NCBI GenBank assembly: GCA_965204655.1
Contig: OZ241998.1
Location: 744,001 to 808,000, forward strand
DNA from: CATQHL01 sp965204655
GTDB lineage: Bacteria > Actinomycetota > Acidimicrobiia > Acidimicrobiales > CATQHL01
DNA length: 64,000 nt
Direction: 5' to 3'
In this document: piece after piece, positions 1 through 8,256 of the stretch
How the letters are laid out: each line of letters begins with the position of its first letter
How positions within the stretch are numbered: position 1 is the stretch's first letter
Notes under the pieces: model-generated
What the model saw: the letters and a program-made list of their open reading frames with translations, nothing else
Database searches by the model: none
Told to the model about the DNA's origin: nothing
Program-made: the position numbers and the translations under genes

Positions 1-929
1 GGTTCCCAAGCCGCCGAGTGAGCGTCGTGGGCGGAACGGCCTTCGGAATCTAGAGTCAGAATTTCCACGCCTTCCGCCGTAACTAGGAGGGTGTGCTCGA
101 ACTGAGCTGAACGCGACCCATCGAGCGTTACCGCCGTCCAGTTGTCGTCCCAGAGCTCCACATCCGGGCGACCCAGGGTGAGCATGGGTTCTATCGTGAA
201 GGTCGCCCCCTCTGGAAGCCTCTCGTCATTGAGAGGGTCGTAGTAGTGAGGAATCTGCAGCCTGCCGTGGAAGTCCGTGCCCACTGCGTGACCCACGAAC
301 TCCCGCACCACGCCTAGTCCCAGTTCTCTGGCCACCGAATCCACGGCCTTTCCGATCAAGCACGCCTCAGCCCCGGGGCGGACTGCGTCTATGGCCGCAA
401 AGAGGGCGTCCCTCGTGCCTTGCACCAGACGTCTGCTGTCTTCGTCGGGTTCGCCCGCGTAGAACATAGAGGACGTGTCCCCGTGCACGCCGTCTAGGTA
501 GACGGTCACGTCGATATTCAGGATGTCGCCTTCCGCCAAGGGGCGGCTGTCGGGGATGCCGTGACAGATGACCTCGTTCACCGAGGTGCAAATCGACTTC
601 GGAAAGCCCCTGTATCCGAGCGGACTAGGGTACGCCCCTCTGGCGATTGCCTCCTCGTGGGCGGCCCGGTCGAGAGCGTCGGTGGTGACGCCCGGCGCCA
701 CGAGGCCGCCAACAGCTTGCAGGACTTCGGCTGCGACCGCTCCGGCTCTGCGCATAGCTTGGATCTCCTCGACGGTGCGCTTCAGGCGCATCTTGGAAAG
801 GCCCGGCTCTCCGCCGGGCAACCGGACGTAAGGGGGTCGGACGATGTGGGATGGCACTGGCAAAGCGGCGGCAACGATGCCCGGACGCAGAGCCGAGTGG
901 TGGGAGGCTCGCCGCTTTCGCTTGGCCAT
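1..929 (-). CDS. map: Type I methionine aminopeptidase, C-terminus cut by window edge
   Basis: Removes the initiator methionine from new proteins in the cytosol, using two metal ions. I read the frame from ATG at 929 (MAKRKRRA...) with no stop before position 1, so the last residues are missing. The metal ligands are visible: Asp about 140 (NIDV), Asp about 151 (HGDTS), His about 214 (GHAVG), Glu about 247 (FTIEP) and Glu about 278 (FEHT); His about 123 lies in CHGIP. The roughly 45-residue N-terminal extension with LRPG...LPVPSHIVRP is typical of actinobacterial MetAP1c. It lies 35 bases downstream of the crotonase gene on the same strand, so the two may share a transcript. The GHAVG form, instead of the common GHGIG, is a mild deviation. 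Confidence 0.93.
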   Translation of the reverse strand, partial: MAKRKRRASHHSALRPGIVAAALPVPSHIVRPPYVRLPGGEPGLSKMRLKRTVEEIQAMRRAGAVAAEVLQAVGGLVAPGVTTDALDRAAHEEAIARGAYPSPLGYRGFPKSICTSVNEVICHGIPDSRPLAEGDILNIDVTVYLDGVHGDTSSMFYAGEPDEDSRRLVQGTRDALFAAIDAVRPGAEACLIGKAVDSVARELGLGVVREFVGHAVGTDFHGRLQIPHYYDPLNDERLPEGATFTIEPMLTLGRPDVELWDDNWTAVTLDGSRSAQFEHTLLVTAEGVEILTLDSEGRSAHDAHSAAWE

Positions 930-964
930 CAGGCAGGTTTCGTCAAGGGCGGGCAGGGGGCGGA

Positions 965-1999
965 CTAAGAGGGATCGGGAGCGGGCGGGGGCGTTGCCGG
1001 AGGCGCGGGAGCGGGCGAAGCGGGGCCGGGCGTTGCCGGAGGCGCGGGAGCGGGCGAAGCGGGGCCGGGCGTTGCCGGGGGCGGAGGGGCGGGCGAGGCC
1101 TGGCCGCCTATCGGCTTTTTCAGGAAAGCCCGCATCCCCTCCTGAGCGAAGGGAGCCACAGCGTTGGCCGACATGACTTCCAGAGTGTGCTCGTAGGCCT
1201 GGTTTTCAACCATGTCCACCTGGGCGTAGAAAGCCCTTTTCCCGATCGCCAGGGTCTCCGGGCGGAAGCGGGAGAGCTTGGCCGCCAGTTCCTCCACGCA
1301 TGAGCGCAAGTCCTCAGCGGGCACCACCCTGTTGAGGAGACCCCACTCCAGCGCCGTGGCGGCATTGATGGGATCCCCCAGCATCAGCATCTCCATGGAA
1401 CGTTTGCGCCCGACCGCCCGGGTGACCGCCACCATGGGGGTAGAGCAAAAAAGGCCTATGCGCACGCCCGGAGTTGAAAAAATACTGCGGTCGCTGGCCA
1501 CGGCTAGGTCGCAGGCCGCCACCAACTGGCATCCGGCCGCCGCGGCTGCCCCGTCCACGCAGGCGATTACTGGCTGGGGAGTTTCTCTAATGGCCGTCAT
1601 CAATTCGCAGCAGGCGCCGAAGAGTTCGTCGTAGAAGGGGTCGGGTCGGTCGATCATCTCCGCTAGGTCGTGCCCGGCGCTGAACGCCGGGGGAGCCCCC
1701 GCAAGCACGATCACCCTCACCGTGTCGTCCTCGGCCAGGGACTTCAGCTTGACAGTGAGTTCACGCAGCACCTCCAGACTCAGCGGATTGCGGCGCTTCG
1801 GATTATCCAGGATCATCCAGGCGGCTCCATTGCCGCATCTCTCCTCACGGAGGAGACCGCCGGCTGCCTCTACGGCAGAACCCCCAGACCGCTTTGCCTC
1901 GCTCTGCAGGGATTCCTCCTGGGCGCATCCGCCGTTGCGGTTCTCGCGGCTCGTTTCTCTGCGGGTTTGCCCCCCGCGGGTTTTAATCGACGACTCCAC
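965..1999 (-). CDS. ECHDC3-like crotonase-fold protein with Pro/Ala-rich tail
   Basis: Crotonase (enoyl-CoA hydratase/isomerase) superfamily member, 344 residues. The fold is clear from AFSAGHDLAEM and from AAAAAGCQLVAACDLAVASD. The stretch STPGVRIGLFCSTP is characteristic of the ECHDC3 subgroup. The two catalytic glutamates of hydratases are replaced (Gln in GCQL, Gly in PGVRIG), so hydratase activity is doubtful and the reaction is unknown. About 55 N-terminal residues have no recognisable fold. The C-terminus carries a Pro/Ala tail made of 13-residue repeats (PAPAPPATPGPAS), encoded by a 39-base tandem repeat. GTG at 1999 is the only good start I see. A TAGGCT hexamer (2006-2011, minus strand) ends six bases before it, which suggests a leaderless mRNA. 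Confidence 0.85.
   Translation of the reverse strand: MESSIKTRGGQTRRETSRENRNGGCAQEESLQSEAKRSGGSAVEAAGGLLREERCGNGAAWMILDNPKRRNPLSLEVLRELTVKLKSLAEDDTVRVIVLAGAPPAFSAGHDLAEMIDRPDPFYDELFGACCELMTAIRETPQPVIACVDGAAAAAGCQLVAACDLAVASDRSIFSTPGVRIGLFCSTPMVAVTRAVGRKRSMEMLMLGDPINAATALEWGLLNRVVPAEDLRSCVEELAAKLSRFRPETLAIGKRAFYAQVDMVENQAYEHTLEVMSANAVAPFAQEGMRAFLKKPIGGQASPAPPPPATPGPASPAPAPPATPGPASPAPAPPATPPPAPDPS
983..1085. repeat. 39-base tandem repeat inside the crotonase gene tail
   Basis: About two and a half copies of a 39-base unit (cgttgccggaggcgcgggag... on the plus strand) encode the repeated 13-residue Pro/Ala motif at the end of the crotonase-like protein. The unit is a multiple of three, so copy-number change would lengthen or shorten the tail without breaking the frame. 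The third copy has diverged slightly. Confidence 0.8.
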
Positions 2000-2005
2000 A
2001 CAATC

Positions 2006-2011
2006 AGCCTA
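2006..2011 (-). promoter_or_regulatory. Candidate -10 element for the crotonase-like gene
   Basis: On the minus strand TAGGCT, a common actinobacterial -10 hexamer (TANNNT), is followed by six bases and then the GTG start at 1999. Initiation at the usual distance would fall on or next to the start codon, giving a leaderless transcript. No convincing -35 hexamer is seen. This is inferred from spacing alone. Confidence 0.4.
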
Positions 2012-2194
2012 ATGCCGCGCACCTTAGGAAAAGACGCCGGGCTACCCTCGCTGCAGGGAATAATGAGGGGAAGCGCCGAGAACATTCACCGAGAGCAGGA
2101 ACTTGCCCCCTGAGCACGTTCAGTCCGCCGGCGAACGCGCAACGCAAGGGCATCAGGTCAAAGCGAATATCAGACAGCAAAGGAGAACACCTAA

Positions 2195-3130
2195 ATGGCA
2201 GTACAGGGAGGGCTGAAGTCTGTCATCGCCGCCCTCTTAGCCAATCTAGGTATAGCCGCGGGCAAGCTTGCGGGGTTCGTGGTGACGCGCTCAGCTTCGC
2301 TGCTCGCCGAGGGAATCCACTCTCTGGCCGACAGCTGCAACCAGGCGCTTCTGCTGCTGGGGATGCGACGAGCCCGCAAGCCGCCGAGCCGAGAGCACCC
2401 GTTCGGATACGGAAGGGAGCGCTACTTCTGGGCGTTCGTGGTCTCGGTGGTGCTCTTTGCCCTGGGCGCCGGCTACGCAATCTTTGAAGGCATCAACAAG
2501 GTGCGCCACCCTCACGAGATCAAAAACCTCTGGTGGGCAGTGGGCATCTTGGCGGCCGGCATCCTGCTAGAAAGTTTCTCCTTCAGAATGGCAATCAAAG
2601 AATCCAATAAGGTTCGAGGTAATCAGGGGTGGTGGACGTTCATCCGCCGCAGCCGCAGCCCAGAACTCCCCGTAGTGGTGCTGGAGGACTTCGGCGCCCT
2701 GCTCGGGTTGGTCTTGGCTTTGGCGGCTGTTCTTCTTGCAGAACTGACCGGCAATCCCGTATGGGACGGGATAGGTACGCTCTCCATCGGGGTGCTTCTG
2801 GGGTTGATCGCCATCGTGCTCGCCATCGAAATGAAGAGCCTGCTGATTGGGGAAGGGGCGCTGCCGGAGCATCGCAAGAAACTCCTGGCAGCAACGAAAG
2901 CCGTGCCAGGGGTGCGGGAAGTAGCTCACATGCGCACCCAGCACATAGGCCCCGACGACCTGCTCGTGGGTCTCAAAGTTCTCTTCGATCCCGACCTGTC
3001 CATGGTCGAGATCGCCAGGGTCGTGGATGATATCCAGGCTCAACTAGAAGAGGCCGTGCCTTACTCCACGGTGGTCTACGTGGAACCCGAACTGAAACAC
3101 GCCTCCACCCCGGATACCTCCCCTCCTTAG
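2195..3130 (+). CDS. Cation diffusion facilitator family transporter (ZNT9/SLC30A9-like)
   Basis: Membrane antiporter of the CDF family, probably moving Zn2+ or a similar divalent metal out of the cytosol. The 311-residue protein has about six membrane segments followed by a cytosolic domain (from about residue 225) of the CDF C-terminal ferredoxin-like type. HSLAD in segment 2 provides the HxxxD metal site. HPFGYGRERYFW and the segment-5 motif VVLEDFGALLGL (Glu-Asp where ordinary CDFs have HxxxD) are hallmarks of the SLC30A9-like branch. ATG at 2195 is preceded by a good ribosome site (aaggag). The gene stands alone, divergent from the crotonase gene, so its substrate cannot be deduced from neighbours. 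Confidence 0.88.
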   Translation: MAVQGGLKSVIAALLANLGIAAGKLAGFVVTRSASLLAEGIHSLADSCNQALLLLGMRRARKPPSREHPFGYGRERYFWAFVVSVVLFALGAGYAIFEGINKVRHPHEIKNLWWAVGILAAGILLESFSFRMAIKESNKVRGNQGWWTFIRRSRSPELPVVVLEDFGALLGLVLALAAVLLAELTGNPVWDGIGTLSIGVLLGLIAIVLAIEMKSLLIGEGALPEHRKKLLAATKAVPGVREVAHMRTQHIGPDDLLVGLKVLFDPDLSMVEIARVVDDIQAQLEEAVPYSTVVYVEPELKHASTPDTSPP

Positions 3131-3190
3131 CCCCTACCCCCCCGATTAGCCCCCCCCCTCCAATCGGGCTCCGATGGGTACGCCGGAACG

Positions 3191-3392
3191 CCCCCCCGCC
3201 CCCCGAACTCTCGCACCTACCACCACCACCGAACTTTCGCACCTCGTGCGTAGTACGTCGGCTTGCGGCTCTATCACGCTCCTCGCACCTACCACCACCA
3301 CCGAACTTTCGCACCTCCCGACGAGGGAGGAGCGGAGACACTAACCTCCCCCATCTCCCCCCCCCCCCCCCGCCCCCCGAACTCTCGCACCT
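3191..3392. repeat. Intergenic direct repeats with a C15 homopolymer
   Basis: Two identical 35-base copies (3211-3245 and 3283-3317, containing taccaccaccaccgaactt) share the element cgcacct with a second repeated motif, ccccccgaactctcgcacct (about 3199-3218 and 3373-3392). An uninterrupted run of 15 C lies at 3357-3371. I see no gene in 3131-3600. The minus-strand reading frame through the repeats gives only Gly/Arg-rich sequence and overlaps the transporter gene antisense. The origin is unknown; slippage and local duplication are the simplest explanation. Confidence 0.8.
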
Positions 3393-3614
3393 CCGAGACC
3401 GCCGCAGAACGCCCAAACGCCCACCTAACCGCCGCACCCCTCATTGGGGATCGCTCACCCTCCTCTCTCCTTCTTCTCCATTTGATCTAGGCATCTTTCG
3501 TAACGACCGCCATGTCAAGGTCGCCGCCGCGCACCGACTCCCTTCTTCGCCATTCGATCCATAGCCCGTCCATAGCCCGAAGGTGCTGGCCGAATTGTCC
3601 GGGAGAAATCTCTT

Positions 3615-3662
3615 GAATTAATTCTCTAAACAGGTTGTCAATTTAAATTGATTGATATATCA
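3615..3662. promoter_or_regulatory. AT-rich island with three perfect palindromes
   Basis: In this GC-rich genome a stretch of about 100 bases upstream of the lipoprotein gene is strongly AT-rich. It holds three perfect palindromes: GAATTAATTC (3615-3624), CAATTTAAATTG (3639-3650) and TGATATATCA (3653-3662). Such a cluster could be a promoter with operators or an architectural-protein site. The following gene starts at 3741. I could not identify a matching regulator. Confidence 0.4.
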
Positions 3663-3740
3663 TGAAATATCCGTAAATCTATTTGTATTCACCAAAAATC
3701 AGCAGCACGGCTCTCAAGAGGGCTGTCCGTCCCCGCTCTT

Positions 3741-4964
3741 ATGAAGACGCCCGTCCGGAGCAGGTTGTCCACACCGCTGCGATCAACGGCGCTGTTGGCG
3801 ATCCCCGCGGCTGTCGCCCTGGCCGCCCTGACAGGCTGCGCTCTGGGGGGCATGGCGGGCTCCAATTCACCCCCAAGCGATCACCTCGCAGCCTTATCCG
3901 CAGGCGAAGGGGCAATCTCCGCCGATCCCAGGCTGCATGCCGAAGTACCGGGAACTACCGAGGAGAGTTCTCAACCACTAGTGCAACCATGGAATCCGGG
4001 CGCCGGAGGAACGCCATGGAAGCCTCAACCTGTCGTCGGGGAACCCCAGGGCGGGCATCCCTGGACGGAAGGAACGAACAGCACTCCCTGGAGTCAGGAA
4101 GAAACGCCCCCGTCCGAAGGCGACGGCGAACTCATCGGCGAACTCATCTACATGTCTCTTCCCCCGGGGAGCGAAGCATCCAGCGGCAAAGAGCCGACCT
4201 CGCCCGATGCCTCTATATCAGTTGCGACGCCCTCCGGAAGGCAAGCAGCGTCAGACGCCAAATCGTCGGACTCCGCCGTACTCACAGGCGAACCTCCGCC
4301 GGGAGCAGAGCAGGGATGCGCCCCCAGCGAGGCATGCGAAGACAAAGTTAAACCCCTCAACGAACCTCTTTCAGGGGAAAGCCCCGTCGCCCTCTATCCA
4401 TCAGGCTTTGACAACGGCCCCGCCCCGGAAGTGAGAGCCGCCGTTCTAGGCGTCTATCTGAGTTTCTGGGAGAACTATTGGAGCGCCAGCACGCACCCGG
4501 TCGACCCCCAAGGCGCAAAGCTTCACATCTTCGCCGCCGAACCCATCCTGAGCCGCGCCCGAAACGTGCTGAGCGAACGCACCGCCCGAGGACTGGCGCT
4601 GCATTTCGAAGACGCCCACGGCGAAGGACGTCTGGTCTTCATCGACAAGTGGACGACGGGCTACGCCGAGGTCGTGGACTGCATAGTCGACAGCGCCATC
4701 GTCTACGACGTGAACACCGGAACTGTCCTGAACGACGAGAAAGCCACCGTGGTCAACAGAGGTCTCATGAACTTGACGGACGAGGGTTGGAAGGTCTCCG
4801 AGGTGTTTCAACAGGCCATCTACAAAGGAAAGGAAGAAGGATGCGTACTACAACTGGAAGACGGAAGCGGCGGGGAGGCAACTCCAGCGGACGACCAGGC
4901 GGGCTCGCGCAGCGAACAGCCGGCGGGCGGCGAGGCGAACGATTCGGGCATCCCCCTCAAGTAA
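3741..4964 (+). CDS. Secreted lipoprotein with Trp-Pro-rich linker and C-terminal globular domain
   Basis: A 407-residue probable lipoprotein. Residues 1-32 form a signal peptide with a basic n-region, an Ala/Leu core and a lipobox ending ALTGC, so the mature protein should be lipid-anchored outside the membrane. Residues about 75-110 contain repeated Pro-Trp units (QPWNPG, TPWKP, HPWTEG, TPWSQ). A disordered acidic/Ser/Pro stretch follows. Residues about 230-360 form a compact domain (VYLSFWENYW ... GWKVSEVFQQ) that resembles the NTF2-like domains of actinobacterial secreted proteins; this is a resemblance only. ATG at 3741 lacks a good ribosome site. A TTG at 3765, behind ggagcagg, is an alternative that keeps the signal peptide. 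The PKD-like secreted gene follows 80 bases downstream. Function unknown. Confidence 0.75.
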   Translation: MKTPVRSRLSTPLRSTALLAIPAAVALAALTGCALGGMAGSNSPPSDHLAALSAGEGAISADPRLHAEVPGTTEESSQPLVQPWNPGAGGTPWKPQPVVGEPQGGHPWTEGTNSTPWSQEETPPSEGDGELIGELIYMSLPPGSEASSGKEPTSPDASISVATPSGRQAASDAKSSDSAVLTGEPPPGAEQGCAPSEACEDKVKPLNEPLSGESPVALYPSGFDNGPAPEVRAAVLGVYLSFWENYWSASTHPVDPQGAKLHIFAAEPILSRARNVLSERTARGLALHFEDAHGEGRLVFIDKWTTGYAEVVDCIVDSAIVYDVNTGTVLNDEKATVVNRGLMNLTDEGWKVSEVFQQAIYKGKEEGCVLQLEDGSGGEATPADDQAGSRSEQPAGGEANDSGIPLK

Positions 4965-5044
4965 GGCAACTCCCGACCGGAGAACTTCCGACCGCCCGAC
5001 GGCTAGCGCCCGGATTGGCATCGGGGCGCTCCGGGGGCTCGGGG

Positions 5045-5848
5045 GTGCGGCCATTGCGGAATGCGCCTAAGGCGGCTCTGATCGCCGTGTCGGTCTTTGC
5101 GGGCAGCGTCCTATTTTCCATAAGCGGGGCCGCAGCGGCTGAGGGCGGCGTGGAGGTCTGCACCGACGAGTCGCTTTGCACTCAACTGACCGTCAAGCAG
5201 AGGGAGACATCCCAGCCCGACCCCGCCGACCCGCCCGGAACGCTTCGCACCTGCGGCCCCATGACGTTACGAAACGGCATCTACTACCAAGACCACTGCG
5301 ATGTGCTGGGCAACAGGTACACAATCAAGTACGGGCCGGACGACATCATCCCCCTCGCACAGCCCACGACAAAGGAGATCACCTCTATCGCCCGCGGATT
5401 ACTGAATCCGCCGTCTCCGAGAATCCACACTTCGCCGCGGGCTTCGTCGGGTCTGCTGGTGCACACCCCGACCTGGCTGTGGCTTTCTCCTTCTTACTGG
5501 CGCACCTACACCCGCTCCGTCACCTTACCCGGCTTGACGGTGACCATGAACGCCACGCCCACCCACGTCACCTGGAATATGGGCAACGGCGACAGAATCA
5601 CCTGCCTCGGACCGGGGAATCCCTGGCTGGGAGGCTCCGGGGAGGTCGGCAGCACCTGCTCCTATACCTACAGACATTCATCCGCCCGCAAGCCCGGCGG
5701 TCGTTACAGAATCACCGCCACGGTCACGTTCGTGGGCACTTTCATATCCACGGGACTCGTTAACACGTCCGGGCCGCTCGGCATCGTCACCCGGAGTTCT
5801 TTTATATATGCGAGGGTCGCCGAAATTCAAGGGTTGGTCGTGTCTTAA
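5045..5848 (+). CDS. Secreted PKD-like domain protein
   Basis: About 267 residues. A signal peptide (VRPLRNAPKAALIAVSV..., cleavage after GAAAA) leads into a Cys-containing N-terminal part (CTDESLCTQL, CGPMTLRNGIYYQDHC). The C-terminal domain has the pattern VTWNMGNGDRITC ... STCSYTYRHSS ... YRITATVTF. This is the PKD-like fold found in many secreted actinobacterial proteins of unknown function, with paired cysteines that may form disulfides. I chose GTG at 5045 because the frame upstream runs antisense-like through the preceding gene and the signal peptide begins here. The gene follows the lipoprotein by 80 bases on the same strand, so the two probably form an operon and may act together on the cell surface. 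The role is unknown. Confidence 0.72.
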   Translation: MRPLRNAPKAALIAVSVFAGSVLFSISGAAAAEGGVEVCTDESLCTQLTVKQRETSQPDPADPPGTLRTCGPMTLRNGIYYQDHCDVLGNRYTIKYGPDDIIPLAQPTTKEITSIARGLLNPPSPRIHTSPRASSGLLVHTPTWLWLSPSYWRTYTRSVTLPGLTVTMNATPTHVTWNMGNGDRITCLGPGNPWLGGSGEVGSTCSYTYRHSSARKPGGRYRITATVTFVGTFISTGLVNTSGPLGIVTRSSFIYARVAEIQGLVVS

Positions 5849-6065
5849 TCGGGCAGGAGGGAGGCGGGGAGCGATCCAGTTGCGGAGTTCCTCTCTGTCC
5901 TCTGAGTTGGTCGTGTCTTAGTCAAGTGGGGGGAGGCGGGGTAAGCCAGGCAAGGAGCGTCTCAAGCTTGGTAAGCCGCCGGTCAATAAGGGGGCGCCGC
6001 AACCTAGGCTGATGCCGATACCTCACCCCCCATCCCCCAACCCCATCCCCCAAGAGGAGGATCGA

Positions 6066-7055
6066 ATGTTTCAGGCACTGCTGCTAGGCGAAGGCCCCGA
6101 CCGCCCTTCGGCGAAGGTCGTCCAACTCTCCGAGGGCGAACTGCCCGAAGGCGAAGTCACCGTGAGGGTGGACTACTCCACGCTCAATTACAAGGACGGT
6201 ATGGCGATTCGCTACGGGGCACCGATCGTGCGGGAGTGGCCGATGGTGCCGGGTATCGACTTGGCCGGGAGCGTGGAGAGTTCCTCCCACCCAGATTGGT
6301 CGCCCGGAGACCGGGTGACCGTGAACGGCTGGGGGATCGGCGAGCAGCACTGGGGGGGGATGGCGCAGAAGGCTCGTGTGCGCGCCGAATGGCTGACCCG
6401 CCTGCCCGCAGGCGTGGACGCACGCTGGGCGGCGTCCGTCGGCACGGCCGGATACACAGCCATGCTCTGCGTGATGGCGCTGGAGCGCCACGGAGTCACC
6501 CCCTCCGACGGCCCCGTAGTAGTCACAGGCGCTGCGGGAGGAGTGGGAAGCGTGGCTGTGTCAATACTGGCCGAACTCGGATACGAGGTGACCGCCTCTA
6601 CGGGGAGAGCGGACAGCGAAGGCGCCTACTTGAGGGGGCTGGGGGCGGCCGCCATCATCCCCCGTGAGCAACTCAGCGAGGCTGAGCAGAGGCCGCTGGC
6701 TAAACCCCTCTGGGCTGCTGGGGTAGACACTCTCGGCGGACGCACACTGGCCAACCTCCTGGCTGCTACCAAGATTCGCGGCGCTGTCGCCGCCTGCGGA
6801 CTGGCCGAGAGTTCGAAACTCTCTACAACAGTCATGCCCTTCATTCTTCGAAGAGTCTCGCTGCTGGGCGTCAACTCCGTCTACGAACCGCCCGAGGTGC
6901 GGGACGAAGCCTGGGACCGTCTCACCAGCGAACTCGACCGGGACAAGTTGTCGGCCATGACCGACGAGGTCTCCCTCAAAGAAGTTCCGCAGGCCGCGGC
7001 AGACATCCTCGTCGGCAAGGTGCGCGGGCGTCTAGTGGTCAATGTCAACTCCTGA
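6066..7055 (+). CDS. acuI: NADPH-dependent acryloyl-CoA reductase (AcuI/YhdH family)
   Basis: Medium-chain dehydrogenase/reductase of the YhdH/AcuI family, about 329 residues (typical length 325-330). Family members reduce acryloyl-CoA to propionyl-CoA with NADPH, for example in dimethylsulfoniopropionate or 3-hydroxypropionate metabolism. Visible landmarks are STLNYKDGMAI, the family sequence VPGIDLAGSV, the NADPH-binding VVTGAAGGVGSVAV (residues about 150-165), and the ending VRGRLVVNV. ATG at 6066 has a strong ribosome site (aagaggagg). An in-frame ATG at 6012 would lengthen the protein with Pro-rich sequence and is less likely. The gene stands alone. No DMSP lyase or CoA-transferase is nearby, so the physiological substrate here is open. 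Confidence 0.88.
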   Translation: MFQALLLGEGPDRPSAKVVQLSEGELPEGEVTVRVDYSTLNYKDGMAIRYGAPIVREWPMVPGIDLAGSVESSSHPDWSPGDRVTVNGWGIGEQHWGGMAQKARVRAEWLTRLPAGVDARWAASVGTAGYTAMLCVMALERHGVTPSDGPVVVTGAAGGVGSVAVSILAELGYEVTASTGRADSEGAYLRGLGAAAIIPREQLSEAEQRPLAKPLWAAGVDTLGGRTLANLLAATKIRGAVAACGLAESSKLSTTVMPFILRRVSLLGVNSVYEPPEVRDEAWDRLTSELDRDKLSAMTDEVSLKEVPQAAADILVGKVRGRLVVNVNS

Positions 7056-7233
7056 ACGGCTCGCCGCTCAAGCAGAGGGCGGCTGTCGCTCCTAGACGGT
7101 AAAGCGCCGGCCTCTTGACGTCCTCTGCGACATTCGGCTGCCGCTATGACCGCTTAAACAAGCCGACTTAAACTAGGCTTACTGAGTCAATATCGGTCTG
7201 GGCGCACGCCCCGCAATACCAAGGAGAACCCCG

Positions 7234-8097
7234 ATGGGCTACTTTTCGCGGTCATTTGAACTCGCCAAGCGTTCCTGGCACGTTCTTCGCAAGGACAAGG
7301 AACTCCTGCTTCTTCCCTTCTGGGGGCTCTTAGCCCCGTTGATCATCGGCGGCATACTTTTCGGGCTTGTCTATCTAATCGACTTCGACCCCAACAAGGG
7401 GTGGGCAGAGTTCCAGATCAGCGGAGTGTCTGTTGTTCTTATCATCCTGGGGGCGATAGTAGGCGGCATCGCCGTCTACTTCTTCCAGGGGGCGCTGGTG
7501 CACGGCGCCTATGAAAGGCTCACAGGCGGCGACCCCACGGTGCGGAGCGCCCTCGCTGGGGCGCGCTCGCGGCTAGGTAAAATCGCTTCCTGGGCGATCC
7601 TGACGATGCTGGTCGGGACGATCATCAACATAATTGAGAGCGCCATTCGGGATCGCGCCGGATTTCTGGGGGACATAATCGGCTCCATCTTGGGTCTAGC
7701 TTGGAGGGTGCTGACCTTCCTGGTAATGCCGGTAGTGATCATAGAAAGAGTCGGGGGTTTCAAGGCGGTCAAACGCTCCAAAGACCTCCTGAAGTCCACC
7801 TGGGGAGAGAACCTCGTTGCCCAGGCAGGTCTAGCCCTCGTCGGTTTTCTGGCTATCCTGCCCGGCCTAATTCTTGGATTCATACTCGGGACAACCGCCT
7901 TTGCGATGGTCGGAGTGGTAGCAGGAATCATCTTCGCCTTAGCGGGTCTCGTGTTCGTATCCGCAATGAGCGGCGTCTACCAGACAGCCCTCTACCAGTA
8001 CACAACAACGGGTCAAGTGCCTAACGACTTCGCAGGTTCCGGAATGGAACAAGCCTTTAACCACCGCAGCCGGCGGTCACGATACGACAGAGGCTGA
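7234..8097 (+). CDS. DUF6159 family multi-pass membrane protein
   Basis: A 287-residue membrane protein of the DUF6159 type, recognised by the N-terminal signature FELAKRSWHVLRKDKELL just before the first membrane helix. About six hydrophobic segments follow (around residues 27-48, 65-90, 120-140, 155-180, 200-225 and 228-255), with short charged loops and a basic C-terminal end. No catalytic motif is visible and the function of the family is unknown. ATG at 7234 has a good ribosome site (aaggag). It is convergent with the RCC1 array that begins just beyond its stop. Confidence 0.75.
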   Translation: MGYFSRSFELAKRSWHVLRKDKELLLLPFWGLLAPLIIGGILFGLVYLIDFDPNKGWAEFQISGVSVVLIILGAIVGGIAVYFFQGALVHGAYERLTGGDPTVRSALAGARSRLGKIASWAILTMLVGTIINIIESAIRDRAGFLGDIIGSILGLAWRVLTFLVMPVVIIERVGGFKAVKRSKDLLKSTWGENLVAQAGLALVGFLAILPGLILGFILGTTAFAMVGVVAGIIFALAGLVFVSAMSGVYQTALYQYTTTGQVPNDFAGSGMEQAFNHRSRRSRYDRG

Positions 8098-8165
8098 AGC
8101 CCTGCGGCGCCCCGCGCCGCGACTGCTCGCTGCATAACACGCGGCGTGCGCTTGCATAACATGGC

Positions 8166-8255
8166 GTGCCCCATTCCACCTCACCCGAGGAACGCAGGCC
8201 GCACACGCCGCCTCCCCGCCCCCGGGCATAACCCGCACTCCACCTCACGCCCCTG
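8166..8255 (-). pseudogene. Degenerate RCC1-repeat fragment
   Basis: Just downstream of the last RCC1 gene, the minus strand of about 8166-8210 encodes VCGLRSSGEVEWGTP, which matches the blade signature CGLRPSGEVECWG of the adjacent genes except that the second Cys is lost. A second weaker copy of the same motif (cactccacctcac, about 8236-8248) follows. There is no usable frame or start, so this is debris of a further RCC1 gene copy. Confidence 0.6.
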
Positions 8256-8256
8256 A

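Noticed and set aside
2973..3437. Minus-strand frame through the intergenic repeats, Gly/Arg-rich
   Set aside because: It overlaps the cation-transporter gene antisense and its protein is only a translation of the repeats and the C15 run. No start site or known motif.
4478..5044. Long open frame upstream of the PKD-like gene, overlapping the lipoprotein gene
   Set aside because: It runs in another frame through conserved coding sequence of the lipoprotein, is Arg-rich and has no start context. The signal peptide of the real gene begins at 5045.
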